DNA of 8,786 nucleotides, from the NCBI GenBank assembly GCA_964217345.1, contig CAXPJI010000033.1:1-8786 (forward strand). Direction: 5' to 3'. The DNA comes from UBA3478 sp964217345 (GTDB taxonomy: Bacteria; Bacteroidota; Bacteroidia; Flavobacteriales; Flavobacteriaceae). Shown here piece by piece: positions 1 through 7,239 of the stretch (positions are counted from its first letter, which is position 1; the number at the start of each line of letters is the position of its first letter). The notes under the pieces are model-generated. The model did no database searches and was not told the origin of the DNA. It worked only from the letters and a program-made list of their open reading frames with translations. The position numbers and the translations under genes were made by a program.

Positions 1-178
1 CCGTCTTGCCGAACCCTTCACTCAAAAGCGAGCCAATTTCTTGAGGGTCGACTCCTGTAGCTAGCGCCAGAAACAAACTCGCAAGCAGCAATACCAAAAA
101 TGCGGGCCACTTCAGTTTTGAAGTTCCGTAGATAATAAAAGCTAATGCGGCTAGCAGTGATAGAATTGCAGTAATCAT
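1..178 (-). CDS. GntP-family permease, N-terminal fragment (runs off the window)
   Basis: Translating the minus strand from the ATG at 178 gives 59 open codons to the window edge. The fragment has a hydrophobic segment at residues 2-17 (MITAILSLLAALAFII), the motif KLKWPAF at 21-27, a second hydrophobic segment at about 27-41, then TGVDPQEI and GFGKT at 55-59. This order (short TM, K-x-KWPAF, TM, ATG-x-x-x-x-E, GFGKT) is typical of the start of GntP/COG2610 gluconate:H+ symporter-type inner-membrane permeases, which are normally about 440 residues. The start ATG shares its A with the TAA stop of the glycerate kinase gene (TAATG at 180-176), so translation is probably coupled. Adjacency to glycerate kinase suggests glycerate or another sugar acid as substrate, which is inference. 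No Shine-Dalgarno sequence is visible. Confidence 0.85.
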   Translation of the reverse strand, partial: MITAILSLLAALAFIIYGTSKLKWPAFLVLLLASLFLALATGVDPQEIGSLLSEGFGKT

Positions 179-1302
179 TATTTTTTGGCAGTTTGATAGA
201 GTCTAAAGACTCGTTGTGCGGTCGATTCTAAAAGTTTAGCAGCGTTGTTCATGCTTTCTTCAAGGGTGCAAGGTTTATTCTGAATACTAAAAATAGCATC
301 TATTCCTAGGGCGTATAGCGGGTCTAAATGTTCACCAATACTACCGGCAAGAACTACAACAGGTTTGTGATGTTTTTTGGCAAGTTTGGCCACTCCGACA
401 GGCAGTTTGCCCTCAAGGCTTTGTCCATCGATGCGACCCTCTGCTGTAACAATAAGATCAGATGCTGCAATTTGTTCTTCTAAGTGAGATAACTCAGCGA
501 GAAGTTCGAATCCCGAGACTAGTTCAGCTCCTAGTAGCCCGTGAAGTCCTGTGGCGCATCCGCCCGCGGCACCTGCACCGGGCACTTCTGCTACCGATTT
601 TTGGGTAAGTAACTCGATGTGTTTGCTAAAATTAGCTAGGCCAGCTTCTAACTGGGGCTCCATTTCAGGAGTCACTCCTTTTTGTGGTCCATAAACGGCA
701 GTAGCTCCTTGCTTACCCAGTAATGGATTACTTACATCACAGGCTACTTTTATTTTAAACTGAGGAATAGCTTCCACGTCGATGTGATCGAGCTCGGTTA
801 AAAATCCGCCACCGGGTAAAAGCATTTCGCCCTCAGCGTCAGAGAATAGACCTCCTAGCGCCGATAATATCCCAGTTCCACCATCATTGGTCGCACTGCC
901 ACCAATGCCCAAATAGATCTCTTCTGCTCCGTGATCCAGAGCGTGCCTGATTTGCAAGCCGGTTCCATAGGTCGAGGCTAGCAAAGGATTTCTTTTGTCG
1001 ACTTCAATTTGAGCGAGACCCGAGGCCTGAGAAAGTTCAATCCAGGCCGCTTTACGATCAGTAAAACGAAAGTAGGGAGCCTTAATGGATCGACCCATCG
1101 CATCGATGGTGCTCATGGTGACCAATTCTCCTTCAAAGAGGTTTTGGAGAAGATCTAAGGCGCCTTCACCTCCGTCTGAAAAGGGTAGTTGTTTTATCGA
1201 AATCTTGGGGTCAACTGAATGAATTCCCTTTGCAATCGCGTCGGATACTTCTTTGGCGCTAAGACTTTCTTTGAAGGAATCGGGAACGACAAGTATTTGC
1301 AT
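178..1302 (-). CDS. Glycerate kinase (GarK/GlxK family, COG1929)
   Basis: A 374-residue cytoplasmic kinase that phosphorylates D-glycerate with ATP. In the E. coli relatives GarK and GlxK the product is 2-phosphoglycerate, which enters lower glycolysis. Family motifs are present in order: PDSFKESL at 7-14, SDGGEG at 42-47, GIGGSATNDGG at 132-142, CDVSNPLLG at 188-196, PGAGAAGG at 241-248 and TAEGRIDGQSLEGK at 286-299. Length matches the usual 370-385 residues and no motif is lost. The ATG at 1302 is chosen because the protein starts directly with the conserved MQILVVPDSFK. A weak GGGAG (minus strand, 1317-1313) lies 10 bases upstream, inside the end of the amidohydrolase gene, whose TAA is only 2 bases away. 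The stop overlaps the permease start. Family assignment is very secure; the phosphorylated position is inferred from family members. Confidence 0.96.
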   Translation of the reverse strand: MQILVVPDSFKESLSAKEVSDAIAKGIHSVDPKISIKQLPFSDGGEGALDLLQNLFEGELVTMSTIDAMGRSIKAPYFRFTDRKAAWIELSQASGLAQIEVDKRNPLLASTYGTGLQIRHALDHGAEEIYLGIGGSATNDGGTGILSALGGLFSDAEGEMLLPGGGFLTELDHIDVEAIPQFKIKVACDVSNPLLGKQGATAVYGPQKGVTPEMEPQLEAGLANFSKHIELLTQKSVAEVPGAGAAGGCATGLHGLLGAELVSGFELLAELSHLEEQIAASDLIVTAEGRIDGQSLEGKLPVGVAKLAKKHHKPVVVLAGSIGEHLDPLYALGIDAIFSIQNKPCTLEESMNNAAKLLESTAQRVFRLYQTAKK

Positions 1303-1304
1303 TC

Positions 1305-2858
1305 TTAGTTAACTCCCGGTTGTTTGATTTCAAAACCTTCTTTGTCTTTGGCTTCTTGAACCATATTTCTGACTTTGGCTAGTAGCCCTTTCGCGTTGTA
1401 AATAACCCCGTTGCTGATGGTGTATTTGATACCTCCAGCGCGAACCACCTCGTTGTCTTCAGTAAGTCGAACGGCTCCGGTACCATAAAGTACTTTGAAG
1501 TTTTTCAGCGGATTCTCCTCGACGATCACAAAGTCGGCTTGTTTCCCAACTTCCACGCTACCGATTTGATCGGCAATACCTAACGCTTCTGCACCGTTAA
1601 GGGTGGCTGAACGAATCACTTCGAGCGGATGGAATCCTGACTCACGCAACAATTCTAACTCTCTGATATAAGCGAACCCATACAATTGAAAAATGAATCC
1701 TGAATCTGAACCGGTGGTAACGCGTCCGCCTCGATTCTTGTACTCATTGACGAAGGTCATCCATAATTTGAAGTTGCGTTTCCAAGTAATCTCTTGCTCG
1801 GTACCCCAGTCATGCCAGTACGAACCGTGTGAAATCATCGAAGGCTGATAAAATCTCCATAGCGAAGGCAAAGTGTATTCTTCATGCCACTCTGCTCTTC
1901 TTGCACGTTGAAGGTCACGATTAGCCTCGTAAATATTGAAGGTAGGGTCTAGGGTAAAATCGAGGTCGAGAAGTTCATTCATGACTGCGTTCCAGTGATC
2001 GGAATAAGGCGCAGCGGCTTGCTCCCACAACTTACCTGCCTGTTCAAAACGGTGCTGCTCATTTTGATAGTTGTAATCTAACGGATAATCTTGCACCGTA
2101 CGATCTTTAAAAAGCGCCTCTGGCAACCCGTACCAGTGCTCCATTGAAGTGAGACCAGCGCGTGCCGAGTGAAGCACATTCCATCTTGCTACACTCATCT
2201 GAGCATGATGGCATGCAGAGCCTAGGCCCAGTCGTTTGTTTTCTCTTAGTGCGGCATCCATTATTGCTGGATCGGCTCCAAAGAATTTGATTCCATCAGC
2301 CCCATTCTTAGCATTTTGACGCACCCATTCACGAGCCTCGTCAGGTGTAGTGATCTCATCTCCACCCTGTCCAAAACCAGTATAGGCAAAGATTCGAGGA
2401 GCGATGATTTCATTATTCGCTGCACGACGTTTTAGGTCAAGAGTATATTCAAGACCGCGCCCACTAGGTTCTCTAACGGTTGTTACTCCGTGGGCAAGCC
2501 AAAGGCTAAACACGTAGTCCCAGTCGGCTCCTTGAGCGTTACCGCCGATATGTCCGTGCATATCGACAAACCCTGGTAGCAGATACATGCCGGTGGCATC
2601 GAGTTCACGTCCGCCTGGTTTTAGTTGAGGACGTCTTTTTGGATTGATCGCCACGTTAGGATACCCTACCACACTCACCTCAGTAATCTTATCATCTTCG
2701 ACCACCACGTCTACGGGGCCAATCGGAGGCGCGCCATTTCCATTTATAAGGGTCACCCCTCTTATGATTAGCTGTTTAAACGGGCCTTCGGCCAATTGGC
2801 TCTCTTGTGCGAACGAAAGGGCACAGCTAAACAGTGCAACTAAAATGAGTTTTTTCAT
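1305..2858 (-). CDS. Exported metal-dependent amidohydrolase (COG1228, imidazolonepropionase-like)
   Basis: A 517-residue protein with an N-terminal signal peptide (MKKLILVALFSCALSFA, likely cut before Q18), so it should act in the periplasm or outside the cell. The amidohydrolase superfamily TIM-barrel signature is present: PGFVDMHGHIG with metal ligands H101 and H103, a candidate bridging lysine at GIKFFGA (K191), histidines at CHHAQ (217-218) and MEHWYG (H241), and the final aspartate in TTGSDSG (D385). The ends form the usual beta-sandwich, with IRGVTLINGNG near the start and SVEVGKQADFVIVEENP at 434-450. Relatives include imidazolonepropionases, dipeptidases and other cyclic-amide hydrolases, so the substrate cannot be named. 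It lies 2 bp after the GapN stop (TAA-CC-ATG) and 2 bp before glycerate kinase, so it is an operon member. An exported enzyme between two cytoplasmic enzymes of central carbon metabolism is unexpected. Confidence 0.9.
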   Translation of the reverse strand: MKKLILVALFSCALSFAQESQLAEGPFKQLIIRGVTLINGNGAPPIGPVDVVVEDDKITEVSVVGYPNVAINPKRRPQLKPGGRELDATGMYLLPGFVDMHGHIGGNAQGADWDYVFSLWLAHGVTTVREPSGRGLEYTLDLKRRAANNEIIAPRIFAYTGFGQGGDEITTPDEAREWVRQNAKNGADGIKFFGADPAIMDAALRENKRLGLGSACHHAQMSVARWNVLHSARAGLTSMEHWYGLPEALFKDRTVQDYPLDYNYQNEQHRFEQAGKLWEQAAAPYSDHWNAVMNELLDLDFTLDPTFNIYEANRDLQRARRAEWHEEYTLPSLWRFYQPSMISHGSYWHDWGTEQEITWKRNFKLWMTFVNEYKNRGGRVTTGSDSGFIFQLYGFAYIRELELLRESGFHPLEVIRSATLNGAEALGIADQIGSVEVGKQADFVIVEENPLKNFKVLYGTGAVRLTEDNEVVRAGGIKYTISNGVIYNAKGLLAKVRNMVQEAKDKEGFEIKQPGVN

Positions 2859-2860
2859 GG

Positions 2861-4429
2861 TTATAGGATGAAATCAGTGTTTAAGAAATTGCTTTCATTG
2901 CTGTCTAAGATATCACGAACGGTTTGTTTATTCATATCATTTTCTTTGAAAGCTAAGAAAGTTCGAATCGAGAAGGCTCTAAGCGCATCTTTAACGCTAA
3001 GGGTTGCCTGACCTGAATCTTTGCGACCGGTAAACGGATAAATATCTGGCCCTCGCTGGCAAGCCGAGTTGAGGTTCACTCGACAGACGAGGTTGGCAAG
3101 GATATCAATGAGTCGTGCTAGTTTGGTGTGATGTCTACCGAAAATACTCACCTGCTGGCCGTAATCAGAATCGGCCATATCATTTAATGGGTGTTCAATA
3201 GAATCAAAAGAGATCACCGGAACCACAGGGCCAAACTGCTCCTCTTGGTAGACTTTCATCTCTTTGGTTACCGGATATAAAACGGCTGGCCAAATAAAAT
3301 TATCAGTTACCTGACCTCCTTTTTTATTCATAATACGAGCGCCTTTTTCGATCGCGTCATCAATAAGTTCCTGAATGTAGGCTACTTTGCCCGGTTCGGG
3401 TAGGGGAGTTAAAAAGGCTTTTTCATCCCATGGGTCTCCAAAAGGCAGGGAGTCAACGGCGGCTGTAAATTTTTCTAGGAAGGCATCCTTAATGGTTTCT
3501 TGAACGTATAGAATTTTAAGGGCCGTACAACGCTGGCCGTTGTAACTCAAGGTTCCTGATATACACTCAGCAACGGTGAGATCAAGATCAGCATCTCGAA
3601 GGATAATGCCAGGGTTCTTCGCCTCTAGACCATAAACGGTTCTCAATCGATTCGCCTTCGGATGCAATTCTTGTAGGGCGTTAGCTGAGGTACTGTGCCC
3701 AATCAGAGAAATCACGTCAATTTTACCTGATTTCATAATAGGTGATGCAATAGCGCGACCTCTACCGAAAACGATATTTACCACTCCTTTAGGAAAGCTT
3801 TCCTGAAAGGCCTCAAGAAGCGGAGTGATCAGTAACACCCCATGTTTTGCTGGTTTGAATACTGCAGTATTTCCCATGATAATTGCAGGAATCAGCAAGC
3901 TAAAGGTTTCATTGAGCGGATAATTATACGGTCCAAGACAAAGCACCACACCGATGGGGCCACGGCGAATATGCGCATACACCCCTTGATGTTTTTCGAA
4001 CTGACCGGAGTCTCGATCCAGGTCTTTGTAGGCCTCAATGGTATCGTAGATATAGTCTACCGTGCGGTCAAACTCTTTATAGGCGTCGTTGTGATTTTTG
4101 ATAATCTCCCACTTCAGTAGCTCAACAACCTCTTCTCGCTTTTCTTTCATTTTTTCTACAAAGCGAGTCATGCATTCGATGCGATCTTTCACCTTCATGG
4201 TAGGCCAAGCCCCTTTACCCTGATCGTAGGCGTTATAGGCAGAATCGAGAGCCTCTAGGGCCTCTTTTTCTCCTAAATTGGGAACAGAGCCTACGCGAGT
4301 TTTCTCGTAAGATGCTTCAGAGGTTTTACTAAGGGTTGAGTAGACATCTTGGATTTCTCCAGTCCATGGTTTGATTTCACCATCAACTAGATAGCTTCGA
4401 TGTTCAAGAGGGTTGATTTCAGGTATCAT
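2861..4429 (-). CDS. gapN: NADP-dependent non-phosphorylating glyceraldehyde-3-phosphate dehydrogenase (GapN/ALDH11 type)
   Basis: A 522-residue aldehyde dehydrogenase with no signal peptide. GapN oxidises glyceraldehyde 3-phosphate directly to 3-phosphoglycerate, making NADPH and bypassing the ATP-forming step of glycolysis. Visible ALDH residues are GPYNYP (N169, oxyanion site), FKPAKHG (K193, cofactor), GLEAKNPG (E269, general base), NGQRC (C301, nucleophile) and EEQFGPV (E397). GapN-type specificity is supported by R300 directly before the catalytic cysteine, Y170 after N169, R122 in DRTVDYI and R459 in CQRGPD. By memory of Streptococcus mutans GapN these match the residues that bind the substrate phosphate. 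Bacterial GapN is about 475 residues. The excess here is an N-terminal lead and an approximately 25-residue polar C-terminal tail (498-522). The ATG overlaps the amidase stop (ATGA, 4429-4426). No Shine-Dalgarno is seen, which fits coupling. Another phosphorylated aldehyde substrate remains possible. Confidence 0.88.
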   Translation of the reverse strand: MIPEINPLEHRSYLVDGEIKPWTGEIQDVYSTLSKTSEASYEKTRVGSVPNLGEKEALEALDSAYNAYDQGKGAWPTMKVKDRIECMTRFVEKMKEKREEVVELLKWEIIKNHNDAYKEFDRTVDYIYDTIEAYKDLDRDSGQFEKHQGVYAHIRRGPIGVVLCLGPYNYPLNETFSLLIPAIIMGNTAVFKPAKHGVLLITPLLEAFQESFPKGVVNIVFGRGRAIASPIMKSGKIDVISLIGHSTSANALQELHPKANRLRTVYGLEAKNPGIILRDADLDLTVAECISGTLSYNGQRCTALKILYVQETIKDAFLEKFTAAVDSLPFGDPWDEKAFLTPLPEPGKVAYIQELIDDAIEKGARIMNKKGGQVTDNFIWPAVLYPVTKEMKVYQEEQFGPVVPVISFDSIEHPLNDMADSDYGQQVSIFGRHHTKLARLIDILANLVCRVNLNSACQRGPDIYPFTGRKDSGQATLSVKDALRAFSIRTFLAFKENDMNKQTVRDILDSNESNFLNTDFIL

Positions 4430-5994
4430 TCTGTGGGTATTGATTGAATAAATTTTGGAGCTTTACGCACCTTGGTTGCCTGTTCAAAAGCATAGGCGAT
4501 GCTGATCAGCTTAGGCTCTTCGAATTTGCCAGCAAAGAAGCTCACCCCAACAGGTAATTCACCTACAAAGCCTGCAGGTACGGTTATGTTCGGATATCCC
4601 GACTGGGCCGCAGGGCTCGAACTTCCCATGCCGAAATGATCTCCGTTGATGACGTCGATGGTCCAGGCTGGCCCTCCGGTAATTCCCATAATGGCATCTA
4701 GATCGTTATTAGCTAAGGCGTTATCAACCGCTGCTCTAGCGCTAGAGGTGACCTTTTCTAAAGCCTCTAAGTATTCGGGCTCGGTTAATTCTCCTTTTTC
4801 AGCCGCTTGAAGTAGGTGTTCTTGCTGAAAGAATGGCATTTCGGTTGCTGCATTTTCTTCATTGAAGGCAATAAGATCTTCAATACTTTGGATGGGGCTG
4901 TCAGGTCTTGATGTGAAATACGCATTGAGGCCCGCTTTGTACTCGTACAACATGAGCTCGTATCCCGCGCGGCCTATGGCGCGCCTTTCAGGAAGTTCAA
5001 TATCCATCACAACGGTAGCACCTGCTTCTTCAAGCGCTTTGACGACAGATTCTAGAACTGCATCTACTCTTTCGTGATTGCCAAAGGTGCCTTTCATAAT
5101 CCCAATACGCATGCCTTGAAGAGCATTCGCATCTAAAAACTGGGTGTAGTCGGTGCCTACAAAAGATTCGCTTGCGACCGTTTTTTCATCTGAGGTGTCT
5201 ACCCCTGTCATAGCTGATAATAAGGCTGCTGCATCTGCCACTGTTCGGGCCATAGGCCCGGCAGTGTCTTGGGTTTCAGAGATCGGAATAATCCCGTCGC
5301 GACTTACTAAACCGACGGTGGGCTTAATACCAACTACTCCATTGGTAGAAGAGGGGCATACGACTGAACCATTGGTTTCGGTGCCTACCGCAAGAGTTGC
5401 AAAATTGGCAGAAACGGCCGCTCCAGAGCCTGAACTTGAACCGCATGGGCTGCGATCTAGAACGTAGGGGTTTCTGGTTTGCCCTCCGCGACCTGACCAT
5501 CCGCTTGATGAACGGCTAGATCTAAAGTTGGCCCATTCTGATAAGTTGGTTTTTGCTAATATAATGGCCCCCGCTGCTCTTAGTTGTTTAACCACAAAAG
5601 CATCGTCTGGTGCTGGCCCGTGAGTTAATGCTAGTGACCCTGCGGTTGTGAGCATTTGGTCTCCGGTATCGATATTATCTTTAATCACCACCGGTATACC
5701 GTGTAAAGGCCCTCTGACTGACCCGCTAGCTCTTTCAGCATCTAATTCAGCTGCGATTTGGAGTGCATCTGGGTTAATTTCAATGATACTATGAACCCCA
5801 CCTTCTGATTGGTCGAGAAGTGCGATTCGCTCTAAATAGGCAGCAGTTAGTTCAACTGCGGTGAGTGTGCCCGATTGCATCTGAGCTTGTAGTTCGGTGA
5901 CTGTGGCTTCTTCAAAAGCAAAATAGGTGTCATTTGACGATGGATTACAGCTGACAAAAAGTAATAAAACAAAAGCGATAAAAAGGTTTTTCAT
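4426..5994 (-). CDS. Amidase-signature family hydrolase, predicted lipoprotein (peptide-amidase-like)
   Basis: A 522-residue amidase with a lipoprotein-type leader (MKNLFIAFVLLLFVSC, C16 as the lipidated cysteine; the lipobox FVSC is somewhat atypical). It is therefore probably membrane-anchored and exported. The Ser-cisSer-Lys triad of the amidase signature family is complete: K105 in VVIKDNID, the cis-serine in GSSSGSG (S187) and the nucleophile in TETNGS (S210). The region that follows (CPSS, NGVVGIKPTVGLVSRDG, QDTAGP-MARTVADAA) closely resembles bacterial peptide amidases and other stand-alone GatA homologues. Peptide amidases remove the C-terminal amide from peptides. Export, and the absence of any visible gatB or gatC partner, argue against a tRNA amidotransferase subunit. 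The true substrate is unknown. It opens the tight block B operon: 49 bp separate it from the lipoprotein gene upstream, and it overlaps gapN by 4 bp. Confidence 0.9.
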   Translation of the reverse strand: MKNLFIAFVLLLFVSCNPSSNDTYFAFEEATVTELQAQMQSGTLTAVELTAAYLERIALLDQSEGGVHSIIEINPDALQIAAELDAERASGSVRGPLHGIPVVIKDNIDTGDQMLTTAGSLALTHGPAPDDAFVVKQLRAAGAIILAKTNLSEWANFRSSRSSSGWSGRGGQTRNPYVLDRSPCGSSSGSGAAVSANFATLAVGTETNGSVVCPSSTNGVVGIKPTVGLVSRDGIIPISETQDTAGPMARTVADAAALLSAMTGVDTSDEKTVASESFVGTDYTQFLDANALQGMRIGIMKGTFGNHERVDAVLESVVKALEEAGATVVMDIELPERRAIGRAGYELMLYEYKAGLNAYFTSRPDSPIQSIEDLIAFNEENAATEMPFFQQEHLLQAAEKGELTEPEYLEALEKVTSSARAAVDNALANNDLDAIMGITGGPAWTIDVINGDHFGMGSSSPAAQSGYPNITVPAGFVGELPVGVSFFAGKFEEPKLISIAYAFEQATKVRKAPKFIQSIPTE

Positions 5995-6043
5995 AGATCT
6001 CGTTTAGGGCTGAAGAAGGTAAGAAAAATCGATTGAATGGGGT

Positions 6044-6514
6044 TTAATTACCTCCTACATAAAATTGCCAGGGTGAATTATCTTGTACTGTGTCTTTTCC
6101 ATCAGTTACCGAGACTCTCCAATAGTATGTTGTTCCTGGATAGGTTTCATGCCGATGGGTATTCCATCCGGATATTTGATATTCTTTCGCGGTAGCAAAA
6201 GAACTTAATGTATCTACTTCAACCATGAAGCTTAAGGAGGCTAAAAGTTCAGCTCTGTTTTTCGGACCATCTTCATCATCAAAACCCCAGATTAGTTCAA
6301 TGGGATTATTTGGTGCCCAAGTAATCCCATCCTCTGGAGTTTGTTTGTTGATTCTAGGAGGAATATTAGGCTCTAATTCATCGATATCAGGAAGAGTTTC
6401 TTCTTCCTCACCGGTCTGGATTGAGGATAGGTCTCTGATGATTTCGCTAGGAATATAGGTAGTACAACTTATCCCTAGCCCAATTAATAAAAGGCAAAGT
6501 AATTTCTTTTTCAC
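6044..6514 (-). CDS. Small lipoprotein with one fibronectin type III-like domain
   Basis: A 156-residue protein beginning with a lipoprotein signal peptide (MKKKLLCLLLIGLGISC, C17 lipidated). An acidic, flexible linker follows (EEEETLPDIDELEP, about 36-49), then a single beta-sandwich-like domain at about 52-154. That domain has the fibronectin type III-like pattern PP-x-x-x-x-x-x-P-x-x-G, IELIWGFDDEDG and TYYWRVSVTDGKDT near its end. The start codon is GTG at 6514. It is chosen because an in-frame TAG lies five codons upstream (6529-6527), no other start fits between, and the signal peptide begins exactly there. The domain is a paralogue of the second domain of the next lipoprotein upstream, sharing the Y-x-W-x-V-x-x-x-DGKDT motif. 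It probably sits on the outer membrane. No enzymatic residues are seen, and its function is not recognised; a binding or scaffold role is inference. Confidence 0.8.
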   Translation of the reverse strand: MKKKLLCLLLIGLGISCTTYIPSEIIRDLSSIQTGEEEETLPDIDELEPNIPPRINKQTPEDGITWAPNNPIELIWGFDDEDGPKNRAELLASLSFMVEVDTLSSFATAKEYQISGWNTHRHETYPGTTYYWRVSVTDGKDTVQDNSPWQFYVGGN

Positions 6515-6537
6515 CCTAAAAAGGTACTAAACTTTGT

Positions 6538-7239
6538 CTAATTTGGAGTGGTTCGGAAAGAAAACGACTGGCTTTTTCCTGTGTCTTTTCCGTCTGAAGC
6601 AACCACCGTCCAAGAATAAAATGTATTCGGTGAAATTTGAATGGTATAGTTGGTTCCTTTTAAGTTGGTTTGATCGACCAAGTTGGTAAACGTATCATTG
6701 GGTGCTGAACTATATTCAACGGTCAGATGATAAGATAGCTCATCACCATCTGGATCATATCCTTCCCACTCGAGCTGAATAGATGTAAAATCCCCTGCAA
6801 TTGACTGGCCAGATTTTGGGTAGATTGCCGAGGGAGGGGTAGGTACCAAGTTAGAAACTGGTTCGCCTCTTAAATAGAAATGAAAGCTTGTCGAACTTGC
6901 AACCTGATAAAGAGCGTTGTTTGCTAATACGCCCCAACTGTAAGATTCTCCTCTCTTCAAATCGATTTTGTAAGAGGGTTCTGTGATATCATTTATCTCG
7001 ATGATAGATCCAGATGTATCGGTTATTCCAAGATCGTATGAGGTCGCCCCTTGTGCCCTTTCCCAAGTAAACACTAGGGATGCATTAGGTCCGTTTATTA
7101 TTCCGCCTGGCTCGCAGATTTGTTGATTTTCTGGAAGTAAAAGATTAAATGAGCTAGGTGGGTCTGCGCCTTGTGGAATATCTGTGCTACAGGCACTAAG
7201 CACAGTGACGAGAAGTATATTTAATAACAAACGCCTCAT
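6538..7239 (-). CDS. Lipoprotein with two fibronectin type III-like domains
   Basis: A 233-residue protein with a clear lipobox (LSAC, C17) after a hydrophobic leader starting MRRLLLNILLV. Two fibronectin type III-like domains follow. Domain 1 (about 27-123) shows ASLVFTWERAQGATSYDL and then GESYSWGVLANN. Domain 2 (about 134-231) shows PPSAIYPKSG, IQLEWEGYDPDGDELSYHL and TFYSWTVVASDGKDTGKSQSFSF. The alternation of W/Y-x-W strands is typical of this fold, and DPDGDE may bind calcium. The ATG at 7239 directly abuts the TAA of the T9SS cargo gene (0 bp gap), so the two are almost certainly co-transcribed. The downstream lipoprotein is a shorter paralogue 23 bp away. The protein is probably anchored in the outer membrane. 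Its job is unknown; the context suggests binding or presenting the secreted proteins encoded just upstream. Confidence 0.82.
   Translation of the reverse strand: MRRLLLNILLVTVLSACSTDIPQGADPPSSFNLLLPENQQICEPGGIINGPNASLVFTWERAQGATSYDLGITDTSGSIIEINDITEPSYKIDLKRGESYSWGVLANNALYQVASSTSFHFYLRGEPVSNLVPTPPSAIYPKSGQSIAGDFTSIQLEWEGYDPDGDELSYHLTVEYSSAPNDTFTNLVDQTNLKGTNYTIQISPNTFYSWTVVASDGKDTGKSQSFSFRTTPN

Noticed and set aside
2644..2871. Plus-strand open frame of 75 codons over the amidohydrolase start
   Set aside because: It lies antisense within the signal peptide and first strands of a well-supported gene and has no recognisable domain.
3842..4120. Plus-strand open frame of 92 codons inside gapN
   Set aside because: Antisense to the conserved cofactor-binding part of the dehydrogenase; composition is a shadow of that gene.
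4862..5467. Two plus-strand open frames of 71 and 104 codons inside the amidase
   Set aside because: Both are antisense to the catalytic core. They are rich in Ser/Thr/Ala/Pro, as expected from reading the complement of a conserved Gly/Ser-rich gene.
4426..5994. Amidase as GatA, the glutamyl-tRNA amidotransferase subunit
   Set aside because: It has an export leader, no gatB or gatC nearby, and its motif around the nucleophile (TETNGSVVCPS) is closer to peptide amidases.
6014..6021. Minus-strand TACCTTCT as a Bacteroidota -7 promoter element (TAnnTTTG) for the amidase operon
   Set aside because: Two mismatches in the conserved bases and no TTTG or TTG at the expected upstream distance.
6225..6458. 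Plus-strand open frame of 77 codons inside the small lipoprotein
   Set aside because: Low-complexity serine-rich shadow, antisense to the acidic linker and domain start.
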